From assembly GCF_021233435.1 (NCBI RefSeq), contig NZ_CP089468.1:2378597-2442596 (forward strand): a stretch of DNA of 64,000 nucleotides, read 5' to 3'. Shown here in pieces: positions 45,501 to 53,135 of the stretch (its first letter is position 1; each line of letters begins with the position of its first letter). The translations under genes and the position numbers were made by a program. Under the pieces are notes generated by a model. It worked only from the letters and a program-made list of their open reading frames with translations. It was not told the DNA's origin and ran no database searches. This DNA comes from Halobacterium noricense (lineage in GTDB: Archaea; Halobacteriota; Halobacteria; Halobacteriales; Halobacteriaceae).

Positions 45501-46301
45501 TCAGTCCAGGGTCGCGGCGTCGGTCCACGTCTCCGCAAACACCTCGAAGACGTCCGCGGCGAACGTCGAGTCGTGGAGGTCTATCATCGCGAACGACTCG
45601 TCGGGCTCGACGGGGTTCGTCACTTCCAAGCAGACTTCGGCGTCGTCGACGATGGTGACGTTGCCCTCGACGACGGGGCCGATGCGGACCTCGTAGCCCG
45701 GGTGTTCGGCGAGCACGGTGACGTAGCGCTCGTTGACCTCGTCCGGGATGTTCGAGGAGAGGTCCTGGGAGATGAGCACGGAGACGTCGACGCCGCGTTC
45801 GAGCGCGTCTTCGAGGTGGTCGACGATGCGGCTGGTGGTGTCGGCGACGTCGAAGCTCGTGGATTCGAAGCCCGCCAGCAGCCGGATGGAGTCGTCGGCG
45901 GTGTCGATGCGTTCGAGCAGGAGGTCAAGCGAGTCCGCGGGGCCGAGCGCGGCCGTCCAGAACCCCTCCTCGGGCTCGGAGGGCGTCTGGAGGTCGGATT
46001 CCAGCTCGTCGACGACGGCCTCGTACTGGTCGGCCTTTTCCCGGAGTTCGCGCTTGCGGTCCTCCAGCAGGCGGTCGAGGGCGGTCTCGGGTTCGACGGC
46101 GACGTACTTCTTCGGGCGGCTGGCGGCCTGGCTTCGCACGAGATGCTGTGACTCGATGCTGCCGAGCACGTCGTAGATGCGACCCATCGGTACGCCGCTC
46201 TCCTCGGACAACTCCTTGGCAGTTGCCGGCCCGGTTCGGAGGAGCGCGCGGTACGCGCCGGCTTCGTACTCCGAGAGGCCGAGGTCCCGCAAATCAGCCA
46301 T
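45501..46301 (-). CDS. TrmB-family transcriptional regulator
   Basis: A 266-residue regulator: an N-terminal winged helix (LGLSEYEAGAYRALLRTGPA, TAKELSEESGVPMGRIYDVL), a coiled-coil linker (LLEDRKRELREKADQYEAV) and a C-terminal effector domain related to the phospholipase D-like TrmB fold. It lacks the sugar-binding motif I would recognise, so the ligand is open. The regulated genes are not evident from the neighbours. Confidence 0.9.
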   Translation of the reverse strand: MADLRDLGLSEYEAGAYRALLRTGPATAKELSEESGVPMGRIYDVLGSIESQHLVRSQAASRPKKYVAVEPETALDRLLEDRKRELREKADQYEAVVDELESDLQTPSEPEEGFWTAALGPADSLDLLLERIDTADDSIRLLAGFESTSFDVADTTSRIVDHLEDALERGVDVSVLISQDLSSNIPDEVNERYVTVLAEHPGYEVRIGPVVEGNVTIVDDAEVCLEVTNPVEPDESFAMIDLHDSTFAADVFEVFAETWTDAATLD

Positions 46302-46367
46302 GTTGTTGCCTATTCGACAGCCGACGTGAAAAACGCTGCGCCGGTTTACGCCGCTGCGCCGCGGCGC

Positions 46368-46463
46368 TCACTCGAGCGGGTCCGGCGGCCGGGCCTCGAT
46401 GTACGGGAGGTCGTCGAGCAGTTCGTCGAGGTCGACCGGAGAATCAGGTTGCTCGTGGGCCAT
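46368..46463 (-). CDS. Possible 31-residue acidic peptide
   Basis: ATG 46463 opens MAHEQPDSPVDLDELLDDLP, ending IEARPPDPLE. Acidic composition and codon use fit haloarchaeal coding DNA. There is no domain. It lies between TrmB and the DUF255 protein, all on the same strand. The short length means it could be chance. Confidence 0.35.
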   Translation of the reverse strand: MAHEQPDSPVDLDELLDDLPYIEARPPDPLE

Positions 46464-46539
46464 CACCAGCGGCTACGCCGCGAACCGCCTTGAAACCCGA
46501 TTTAGAGGGGTCCGTCGGACGCCGGTGGTCTCCCGAGAG

Positions 46540-48162
46540 CTATTGAGTGTTCGCGACGAGTTCCGCGAGCGCTTCGGGGGAGTCGACGGCCTCGCTGGTG
46601 CCGTCGGCCTCGACGAGCCACGCGGTCCCCGACTCGCCGTCGACGTTCGGGACGACGACCTTCTCGTGGTCGGCCATCCGGAGCGCCGCGCGGTGGAGGT
46701 CGCTGCCGGCCTCGTCCGCAACTTCGACGACGAGCGGGTCGCCAACGACCCGGGACGCGGCAGTGCCGTACGCCGCGACCTGTGCGCCCATGCGCTCGGC
46801 GGCACCGGCGAACGCGCCGACGGCGTCCGACGCGGCCTCGTGGTAGCGCGCGTCCCGCGTGAGGTAGTGGAGGTCCACGAGCGCGTCCGCCATCACGGCG
46901 GTGTCGTCGATGGGACGCAGCGGCTGGTCGAGCAGGCCAGCGCCCTCCAGGGGGCCGTCGAGGAACGCGCCCGTCGCGTCCTGCAGGTCGTCGATGGTGG
47001 CGTCCGCGACGGCGACCGCGGTGTCGAGGTAGTCGCCGCCGAGGACTTGGGCCGCCGATGCGAACGCCTGCACGACGCGCGCGCGGTCCGCGAGCAAGCC
47101 AGTCGGAGCGTCCGGTTCGTCGAAGTGGCGGACGGTCGCGCCGTCGACGAGTTCGTCCCGGAGGTAGTCGAGCGTGCGCTCGGCGTATCGGGTCGCAGTG
47201 TCGTCGTCGGTGTACGCCGCGAACGCGAGCAGGGCGTCCGCGGTGAGCGCGTTCACGTCCGCGTACGCCGTCTCGTCTATCGGGGGTTCCGCGTGGCTCG
47301 CGCGCTCGTCGGCGGACTGCTCGAAGTACTCGCCGGCGGCCTGACTCCCGCCGAACGCCTCGCCCGTCCACAGCGTGCCCGTCGCGTAGTCGATGGTGTG
47401 CTCGGCGGGCTCGCGGTAGTCCTCACTGCCCGTGTGGAGGTACGCCGACGCGAACGCGCGCAGCAGGCTGGCGTTCTCCGCGAGCACCTTCTCGCGCTGC
47501 GGGTCCGACCAGTCGCGGCCGTGCGCGAACCGGAAGAACCCGCCGTCCACGTCGTCCGCGAGGTTTCTCCGGACCGCGTCGAGCGTGCGCAGCGCCTGGT
47601 CGCGCTCGCGCTTGAGCGCGAACTCGACGGTCGCCGGCAGCGGGAACTTCTCGTCGGTCCCCCAGCCGCCGTGCTCGGGGTCGAACTGCTCGCCGAGCTG
47701 GCCCGCGAGCAGCCGCTCGATGTCGCCGTTCACGGGGCCGACCGGTGGCTCGCCGCCGCGGAGCGCGCGCGGCACGCTCCCCGCGTCCTCGCCCTGCTCG
47801 TCCCACGTCTCGCGGACGCGCTGGAGCACCTGCCGGAACCCCTCGGGTTCGAGGAACGTCGCACCCGCGAGGTGGTCGCCTCCGGGCGTCACGAACACCG
47901 TCGACGGGAACCCGCCCATGTTGTAGCGCTCCCGCACCCGCGGGTGGCGGTCGGCGTCCACGCGCACCGGCACGAAGTCGTCGTTGACGTTCGCGGCGAT
48001 GCGCGGCTCGGCGTACGTCCGTTCGTCCATCTGCCGGCACCAGTCGCTCCACGACGTCACCAGCGACACCAAGAGCGGCACGTCGCGCTCGGCGGCCTCC
48101 GCGAAGGCCTCCTCGCCCCACTCGCGCCACTCCACGCGCGTCGCGTCGGCGGACTCGTCCAT
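46540..48162 (-). CDS. DUF255 thioredoxin-domain protein (YyaL/SPATA20-like)
   Basis: A 540-residue protein with an N-terminal thioredoxin-like domain (VPLLVSLVTSWSDWCRQMDE; YNMGGFPSTVFVTPGGDHLA) and a C-terminal alpha/alpha barrel of the six-hairpin glycosidase type. Where most homologues have WCHVM, this has WCRQM, with one Cys only, so a redox pair is not formed at that point. It is shorter than the ~650-700 residues of bacterial versions. Function unknown. Confidence 0.85.
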   Translation of the reverse strand: MDESADATRVEWREWGEEAFAEAAERDVPLLVSLVTSWSDWCRQMDERTYAEPRIAANVNDDFVPVRVDADRHPRVRERYNMGGFPSTVFVTPGGDHLAGATFLEPEGFRQVLQRVRETWDEQGEDAGSVPRALRGGEPPVGPVNGDIERLLAGQLGEQFDPEHGGWGTDEKFPLPATVEFALKRERDQALRTLDAVRRNLADDVDGGFFRFAHGRDWSDPQREKVLAENASLLRAFASAYLHTGSEDYREPAEHTIDYATGTLWTGEAFGGSQAAGEYFEQSADERASHAEPPIDETAYADVNALTADALLAFAAYTDDDTATRYAERTLDYLRDELVDGATVRHFDEPDAPTGLLADRARVVQAFASAAQVLGGDYLDTAVAVADATIDDLQDATGAFLDGPLEGAGLLDQPLRPIDDTAVMADALVDLHYLTRDARYHEAASDAVGAFAGAAERMGAQVAAYGTAASRVVGDPLVVEVADEAGSDLHRAALRMADHEKVVVPNVDGESGTAWLVEADGTSEAVDSPEALAELVANTQ

Positions 48163-48261
48163 ACGTCCGCTGCGCGGCGAACCCGGGAAACCGTTTCGAC
48201 ACGGGCGAACGCCGCCGCGCCCAACAGAAAGGCTATGAATCGCGGACGGCTACCCCGGCGT

Positions 48262-48858
48262 ATGCCCCGACTCCGGTGGCTGTTCCTCGCGCTCCTCGTG
48301 ATTCCGCTGGCGGACGCCCTCTTCCTGGTGTTCGTCGCGGGGCAGGTCGGCTGGCAGGTGACGGTCGCGCTCGTCGTCCTCACCGCCCTGCTCGGCACGC
48401 TATTCGTGCGCGCGGAAGGCCGCCACACTCTCCGACGCATCCAGCGCTCGCTCGCGCAAGGGAAGACGCCGACCGACGAACTCGTCGACGGCGGCCTGCT
48501 CATCGCCGCCGGCGCGTTCCTCCTCACGCCCGGCCTGCTGACGGACGCGCTGGGCTTCCTGCTGGTCTTCCCGGTCACCCGGTACCCGTTCCGCTACGCC
48601 GTCAAGGAGTGGGTCATCAAGCCCAAGCTCGAGCAGAAGACCGGCGGGTTCGCCACCGGGAACGTCTACACGTTCGGCTTCCCCGACGACGACAGCGGCG
48701 GCCCGTTCGCCGGCGCGGGCGGCGACGACGGTCCCGGCGGCAGCGGCCCGTTCGGCCCGGGCGCAGCGGCCGGCAGCGACGACGACGACACCATCGACCT
48801 CGACGAGGATTCCTACGACGTGGAATTCGAGGACAACGACGACGCCGACACCCGATGA
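48262..48858 (+). CDS. fxsA: FxsA-family membrane protein
   Basis: A 198-residue protein. Three or four helices in the first ~125 residues carry the FxsA pattern (LFLALLVIPLADALFLVFVA, GGLLIAAGAFLLTPGLLTDA). The long C-terminal tail is Gly/Asp-rich and disordered, a halophile-type extension. FxsA of E. coli affects phage exclusion; the archaeal role is unknown. It is divergent from the DUF255 gene (99 bp). Confidence 0.88.
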   Translation: MPRLRWLFLALLVIPLADALFLVFVAGQVGWQVTVALVVLTALLGTLFVRAEGRHTLRRIQRSLAQGKTPTDELVDGGLLIAAGAFLLTPGLLTDALGFLLVFPVTRYPFRYAVKEWVIKPKLEQKTGGFATGNVYTFGFPDDDSGGPFAGAGGDDGPGGSGPFGPGAAAGSDDDDTIDLDEDSYDVEFEDNDDADTR

Positions 48859-48923
48859 CGCACGACGGCGCGCTGTCGAAAGGAAACCCTTAATTGTACC
48901 AGCGGCAAACGTCCGGATGCGTT

Positions 48924-48997
48924 GGGCCAGTAGCTCAATTAGGTAGAGCGCCACTCTGATAAGGTGGAAGCTTCCGGTTCAAATCCGGACTGGCCCA
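48924..48997 (+). tRNA. tRNA-Ile (GAT anticodon)
   Basis: A complete cloverleaf: acceptor GGGCCAG/CTGGCCC, D-arm TAGCTCAATTAGGTAGAG, anticodon loop CTGATAA giving GAT, and T-arm TCCGGTTCAAATCCGGA. The discriminator is A; there is no encoded CCA and no intron. A CTTAATTG box about 35 bp upstream is the likely promoter. The DNA just after it drops sharply in G+C and holds an accessory operon. Confidence 0.95.
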
Positions 48998-49095
48998 CTT
49001 CCTTTCTCTGTCGTTAACTGTGAGAGTCTTCTATGCGTTTGGTTTGAGAGTGACGAGTGCTGGTTTTCAACTAACAGCGTATGAATAACTAATAC

Positions 49096-49167
49096 ATGAG
49101 CCAAACTTCGTTTGAGCACCCCACACAAACACAGCGTGCGAAGGAAATCGAAGTCGAGAAAGAATAG
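49096..49167 (+). CDS. Possible 23-residue leader ORF of accessory operon
   Basis: ATG 49096 encodes MSQTSFEHPTQTQRAKEIEV plus EKE, ending TAG only 2 bp before the ATG of the next gene. Such tight spacing is seen at both later junctions of this operon, which argues that it is translated. AT-rich sequence (GTATGAATAACTAATAC) immediately precedes the ATG. No homology can be claimed. Confidence 0.45.
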   Translation: MSQTSFEHPTQTQRAKEIEVEKE

Positions 49168-49169
49168 AG

Positions 49170-49748
49170 ATGCCCGACTACGACATACATTATACGGGTT
49201 TCTCGGCTCACTACGCTCCTCAGTCGATGAAAGATCTCCCAGTAGACCTCAGGCAACAACCAGAAGCCGCGAACGAAACTACGGTTCTCCCCGAGGATGA
49301 CGTCCTGGTGGGTATTGACTGGCTTAACGCGTTCGTAGACCACGTTCCGAGAGGCGAGCTAATCTCCGGGAGCCACAACGAACTGACGCTACACTTCGAA
49401 AATCAAGGTGAGGACTTCCTGGAATCGGCCTATATCCCCTCGCTTGAAGTTGTCCAGCATCTTGGAGGTAGTACACAGATGACAAAGGGGTTCGATAGTG
49501 TCCCTTCGGTCGACATCCCTCCTGGCGAGACGAGTGACGTATCTATAACGGTCGAACCCCCTCTAGTCCCTGGACTAGCACAGGTCAAGTTCGCTCTGTT
49601 CACCGATGACGACGACAGAGTTCTACTAACCACCGCGAACGAGGATGAAGTGCGCTCTCACGAGCAATTAACCACAGTCAGCGACAGAGATCAGATCCGG
49701 ACGATATTCCAGTTGAATCGGGACAACAATAGGCCCGAAAAATACTAA
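49170..49748 (+). CDS. Accessory protein with Ig-like/CARDB-type domain, unknown
   Basis: A 192-residue soluble protein without signal peptide. The middle (HNELTLHFENQGEDFLESAY, then PPGETSDVSITVEPPLVPG and LAQVKFALFTDDDD) has the alternating pattern of CARDB or Ig-like beta-sandwich domains. The N-terminal ~60 residues and the C-terminal ~35 residues are polar. Codon use is low-G+C. First main gene of a three-gene run with 1-bp gaps. Confidence 0.7.
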   Translation: MPDYDIHYTGFSAHYAPQSMKDLPVDLRQQPEAANETTVLPEDDVLVGIDWLNAFVDHVPRGELISGSHNELTLHFENQGEDFLESAYIPSLEVVQHLGGSTQMTKGFDSVPSVDIPPGETSDVSITVEPPLVPGLAQVKFALFTDDDDRVLLTTANEDEVRSHEQLTTVSDRDQIRTIFQLNRDNNRPEKY

Positions 49749-49749
49749 G

Positions 49750-50157
49750 ATGAGTTCATCAAACGACAATCTTGACTCGGGTCACGATAACCCTCTATCG
49801 CCGGGAAGAGCTACGGAGCAGGTCGTTGAGACCGTTGATGTAACCTTCCAAGACCTATCAGAAAAGGACCAAGAAAGAATAAAAGACGAGGTCACCAAGA
49901 ACCTGATAGAGACTGCGCCGATAGAGTCTCTGGTGATGACATACATGCAATCCCACGCGGAAGACGGTGAACTACAGCAAACGGTTCACCGTGTTGCCCG
50001 TCAAGTCGCCGCGTTAGTGGGTGCTACCCTCGTATTCGGGCTTATCGCAGTGTATGCCATCTGGTACGGAGTCACCAGCGGCGTGCTGCCGGTCGCCGCT
50101 ACCGGGGTTCTGCTTCTCGGCGTGATTTTCTATCACCTCATGAGGCTCCGCGCCTGA
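49750..50157 (+). CDS. Accessory two-helix membrane protein, unknown
   Basis: A 135-residue protein. A polar N-terminal ~85 residues with helical, charged segments (FQDLSEKDQERIKDEVTKNL) is followed by two helices (AALVGATLVFGLIAVYAIWY and VAATGVLLLGVIFYHLMRL). It could expose a cytoplasmic sensor or adaptor region. It starts 1 bp after the upstream gene and ends 1 bp before the next. Confidence 0.7.
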   Translation: MSSSNDNLDSGHDNPLSPGRATEQVVETVDVTFQDLSEKDQERIKDEVTKNLIETAPIESLVMTYMQSHAEDGELQQTVHRVARQVAALVGATLVFGLIAVYAIWYGVTSGVLPVAATGVLLLGVIFYHLMRLRA

Positions 50158-50158
50158 A

Positions 50159-50389
50159 ATGTCTCGGCTCAAGGGCCTCGGAAACGTCGCGAAACATCTC
50201 AACGCGGAGTGGGTAGCGAAAATTATCATCCTCCTCGGAATCTGGGCTTGGGGACCCCTATTCGGTGGGCTGGAAATGCAGGCGAATGTCCCCCTCGCAC
50301 ATCTAGTCCTTATGAGTCTCGCCATCATCTTCGCAAACCGGCTCTACGAAGACATACTCGAACCCCTACTTTCCCCCGACGGGAACTAG
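50159..50389 (+). CDS. Accessory small two-helix membrane protein, unknown
   Basis: A 76-residue protein: an amphipathic start (MSRLKGLGNVAKHLNAEWVA), one helix (KIIILLGIWAWGPLFGG) and a second (LAHLVLMSLAIIFANRL), then a short acidic end. It is the last gene of the operon next to tRNA-Ile. It has the size of a small membrane pore or effector, but no function can be assigned. Confidence 0.65.
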   Translation: MSRLKGLGNVAKHLNAEWVAKIIILLGIWAWGPLFGGLEMQANVPLAHLVLMSLAIIFANRLYEDILEPLLSPDGN

Positions 50390-50402
50390 CCGCTTTTCTC
50401 CG

Positions 50403-50618
50403 TTACAGACTCGACACCACGGGGAAGAGCACGTGTCGCCAGAACGCATCGAGCGGCGTCCACACTCCGAAGGCGTGCTCGACGACGTCGTCGGCCGCGA
50501 TGACTACGCCCGCGAGCGCTACGAGACGAGCGGGGAGCGGATACGCGCCCCAGAGCAGTCCGAGCGTGCACCAGGTTCTCCTCCCGAACGGTTTTGCTCT
50601 CTCGCCGCCACTGCCCAC
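50403..50618 (-). CDS. Probable small membrane protein
   Basis: A 71-residue frame whose core (WCTLGLLWGAYPLPARLVAL and AGVVIAADDVVEHAFGVWTP) looks conserved and ends LDAFWRHVLFPVVSSL. This pattern recurs in small haloarchaeal membrane proteins I have seen. The only available start is GTG 50618, which leaves just 2 bp to the divergent ATG at 50621, so the start is uncertain. Confidence 0.5.
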   Translation of the reverse strand: MGSGGERAKPFGRRTWCTLGLLWGAYPLPARLVALAGVVIAADDVVEHAFGVWTPLDAFWRHVLFPVVSSL

Positions 50619-50620
50619 TC

Positions 50621-50923
50621 ATGACCGACGACGTAACCGAGCTCGTGGACGACCTCCACGAGCGGGCGGCGGCGTTGAGCGGCGACGACGCGGCGCTCGG
50701 CGAGCTGTTCACGCCGGGGTTCATGGAGCGACACACGGACGCGGCGACGTTCCGGGGGTTCCTCGACGACAGCGACTGGGAGGTGGCGACGCGGTCGGAC
50801 TTCGCGGCCATCGACGAGGCGGCGTTCGACGAGTACGTCGCGGCGCGCACGTCGTTCCCGGACTGGGAGGCGATGCTCGGGCAGGCCAGCGAGGAGTGGA
50901 TGGCGCGCCAACTCGTCGGCTGA
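50621..50923 (+). CDS. Small conserved haloarchaeal protein, unknown function
   Basis: A 100-residue soluble, acidic, mostly helical protein (MTDDVTELVDDLHERAAALS; FTPGFMERHTDAATFRGFLD). ATG 50621 is good. Base composition returns to the high-G+C norm here, marking the end of the accessory block. No family recognised. Past the stop there is a GGTTTTTGCAGG run that may terminate it. Confidence 0.65.
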   Translation: MTDDVTELVDDLHERAAALSGDDAALGELFTPGFMERHTDAATFRGFLDDSDWEVATRSDFAAIDEAAFDEYVAARTSFPDWEAMLGQASEEWMARQLVG

Positions 50924-51246
50924 CCGGGTTTTTGCAGGCACTGCGACTGCGCGCCGCTTTGAGTAGGGATGGGCGGGTACGGGGACGTGGGCATCGACAC
51001 CAAACCCGGTGCCCGTTGGTCCCCTCCCCCGCTGACCGTCGAGGCCGACTGCCCCCACGCCCCACTCGATTCGGCCTCGACGTCGCGGGCTTCAGTGTCC
51101 CCGCTGGCGCGCCGCCGTATCCGTCGCGGCCGGCACTTTCCTGCATCGAACGCCGAGCGCAGCGACGGTCCCGCGAGCACGACGTGCCGTCGTCGGCGCG
51201 CGCGGGGAACCGGGGCTTTGACGCGGGCGGAGCGCGAACGCCCGGT
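50924..51246. other. Gene-free stretch with a strong hairpin, candidate structured RNA
   Basis: No convincing coding frame is seen in these 323 bp. A perfect 12-bp inverted repeat lies at 51037-51048 and 51071-51082 (core GTCGAGGCCGA/TCGGCCTCGAC) with a 22-bp loop. T5 at 50930-50935 could end the upstream gene. The GC-rich, C-tract-laden sequence around the stem (CCCCTCCCCC, TGCCCCCACGCCCC) is unlike coding DNA. It may be a non-coding RNA or long leader of the gene at 51247. The lack of SRP or RNase P consensus argues against those. Confidence 0.35.
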
Positions 51247-51453
51247 ATGGATTCACGCGTGGCGCTCGGACTCGTCATCGCCGCCGGGGTCGTGCTCCCC
51301 GGAGTCGCGAACTACTTCCTGCACCAGGCCGGCTTCTCGACGGTTGGCGCGGCGGTGTGGGCCGTCGGCTACGCGTCGATGGTGCTGGTGGTGTGGTACG
51401 GGTGGATTCGCCCCCTCGACCTCACCGGGCCGGACGGCGGAACGGAACCTTAA
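51247..51453 (+). CDS. Small membrane protein, unknown function
   Basis: A 68-residue protein with two helices (VALGLVIAAGVVLPGVANYF and VGAAVWAVGYASMVLVVWYG), then a short polar end. ATG 51247. It is followed after 29 bp by another small membrane gene, probably in the same transcript. Not recognised. Confidence 0.7.
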   Translation: MDSRVALGLVIAAGVVLPGVANYFLHQAGFSTVGAAVWAVGYASMVLVVWYGWIRPLDLTGPDGGTEP

Positions 51454-51482
51454 AGGGGATTTCGCGGCGAAATCCAGCCAGC

Positions 51483-51749
51483 ATGGCGTTCACACCGCTG
51501 CCCCTCGTCGACGACTTCCTCGTGAACTACCACGTCGGGCACGCGCTCCTCGTTCTGTTCGCGTTGTCCATCGTCGGCACTATCCCACTCGGCTCCCGGA
51601 AGGTCGTGGCTCTGAACGCGTCGCTGTTCGGCGTCATCTTCTTCGTGACGCCCGCCTCACAGCTCGGCGGCGACCCGTTCACGTACCGGTTCCTCGGCGT
51701 CGCGCTGCTCGTCATCGCGCCGATTCTGTACACCACCGCGCGCGAGTAG
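51483..51749 (+). CDS. Small membrane protein, unknown function
   Basis: An 88-residue protein with three helices (HALLVLFALSIVGTIPLG, VVALNASLFGVIFFVTPASQ, LGVALLVIAPILYTTARE). ATG 51483; AACCTTAAAGG about 30 bp upstream could be its own promoter box. Beyond its stop is a duplicated fragment of the neighbouring ahbAB gene end. Confidence 0.72.
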   Translation: MAFTPLPLVDDFLVNYHVGHALLVLFALSIVGTIPLGSRKVVALNASLFGVIFFVTPASQLGGDPFTYRFLGVALLVIAPILYTTARE

Positions 51750-51844
51750 CGAGCGAAGTCGCCGACTGCATCGGCGTCGGACGCCACTCGAATTCTCCTT
51801 TCGACTCCCCCGACAACGGTAGCTACTCGCCGACCGAACGCTAG

Positions 51845-52037
51845 CTACTCGCCGACCAAGTCGTCGTAGCGCGCGCCCGTCTGCTTCAACGTTTCGCTCG
51901 CACCTTTTTCTCGTTGGGTATGCGAAGCACACCCGCCTCGAAAAATCTGCACCAAAAAAAGCCGCTCCCTCACGGTCGCGGCCAAACTACTCGCCGACCA
52001 AGTCGTCGTAGCGCGCGCCCGTCTGCTTCAACGTTTC
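51845..52037. repeat. 51-bp direct duplication of the ahbAB 3' end
   Basis: Positions 51845-51895 repeat 51987-52037 exactly. The right copy is the last 16 codons plus stop of ahbAB; the left copy is an orphan tail 91 bp past the stop, and a third, 16-bp piece (TAGCTACTCGCCGACC) lies just left at about 51820-51835. The spacer between copies has T5 and A7 runs. It looks like the scar of a tandem duplication or of an element that came and went. Confidence 0.85.
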
Positions 52038-53018
52038 CTCGGAGTAGAGGCGCTCGTGGTCGAACGGCAGGTACTCGTCGGCGAGTTCGTCGATTTTCTC
52101 GTCGACGGCGTCGCTCTCGCGGCCGTGAATCATCGTGAAGAGGTTGTACGGCCAGTCCTGATCGGGACGACGCGGGCGGTGATAACAGAGCGTCACGTAG
52201 GGGAGTTCGCCGACGCTGACGCCGCGCTCGTCGAGTTCGTCGTCGGGGACGTTCCAGACGACCATGCAGTTGGCGTCGAAGCCGGTGACGACGTGGTTGA
52301 CGACGCAGCCCACGCGCTTGATGCAGCCGTCCGCGAGCAGGCGTTCGGTAGCCTCGAGGACGTCCGCGACGGGCGCACCGATGGCGTCCGCGATGTCCCG
52401 GTACGGCGTCGCCGACAGCGGGAAGCCGTCCTGAATCGCGAGCAGGAGGTCGGCATCCAGCGTAGAGAGGTCGCCCGCCGCGCTCTCGCTGATGCGGGTC
52501 GCGGAAACCCCGGTGCTATCGAGACTCTCCCGCGCAAATCTGTCGCCGTTCACGACCGGGAACTCGAGGTCGATGTAGTAGTCCGTGAGCATCGGGAGGT
52601 TCAGCACCTCGCAGCCCGTCCGCGCCTCGATGTCGGCGAGAATCTCGTCGCGCTTCTCGCGGCTGCCGGCGGTGACGACGAACCACTGGTTGTACTCGTG
52701 GTCCCGGCGGTAGTTGTGATTGACCTGCTGGTAGCCGTTGATGACGTCGGCGACCTCGTCGTCGCGGTCGGCGGGCGCGCGCACGGCGGCGAGCGTGGAC
52801 GACCCGATGACGGGTGGGTTGAGGACGGCACCGAACCGCCTGAAGACACCCTCATCGTGGAGGCGTTCGACACGTTCGAGCGCGTCGGCTTCAGTGACAC
52901 CGAGGTCGTCGGCGACGACTTCGAACGGGCGCTCCCGAATCGGGAACCCGCTCTGGTACTCGTCGATGAGGCGTGCGTCCACGTCGTCGACGCGTTCGCG
53001 CCAGTCGGCGGCGGCCAT
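51987..53018 (-). CDS. Siroheme decarboxylase AhbA-AhbB fusion (Lrp-like)
   Basis: A 343-residue protein with two tandem Lrp-like units, each a winged helix plus a RAM-like domain: the first from VDARLIDEYQSGFPIRERPF, the second from LDADLLLAIQDGFPLSATPY. HNYRRDHEYNQWFVV and CYHRPRRPDQDWPYNLFTMI are the paired Ahb motifs bearing the His/Tyr that act on siroheme. It decarboxylates siroheme to didecarboxysiroheme in the alternative heme route. The fusion replaces separate AhbA and AhbB. ATG 53018 is used. It was long annotated as an AsnC-family regulator. Confidence 0.88.
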   Translation of the reverse strand: MAAADWRERVDDVDARLIDEYQSGFPIRERPFEVVADDLGVTEADALERVERLHDEGVFRRFGAVLNPPVIGSSTLAAVRAPADRDDEVADVINGYQQVNHNYRRDHEYNQWFVVTAGSREKRDEILADIEARTGCEVLNLPMLTDYYIDLEFPVVNGDRFARESLDSTGVSATRISESAAGDLSTLDADLLLAIQDGFPLSATPYRDIADAIGAPVADVLEATERLLADGCIKRVGCVVNHVVTGFDANCMVVWNVPDDELDERGVSVGELPYVTLCYHRPRRPDQDWPYNLFTMIHGRESDAVDEKIDELADEYLPFDHERLYSEETLKQTGARYDDLVGE

Positions 53019-53135
53019 TACCACGCGGTTGGGACTGCGTCGGCTACTGTTTACCGGTTCGTCGGCGGGCCGACTCGCGGGCCGCGCTCATCGAAACCGG
53101 GTGGATTTACGCGGGTGGAAATCCAACACGTCGAC

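Noticed and set aside
50924..51246. SRP RNA or RNase P RNA
   Set aside because: The conserved S-domain AGCAG/GNAR elements and the GAGGAAAGUCC segment of RNase P are not seen on either strand.
52480..52560. Palindromic insert at the AhbA/AhbB domain junction
   Set aside because: Only weak 5-bp pairing is seen and homologues I recall have a linker of similar length.
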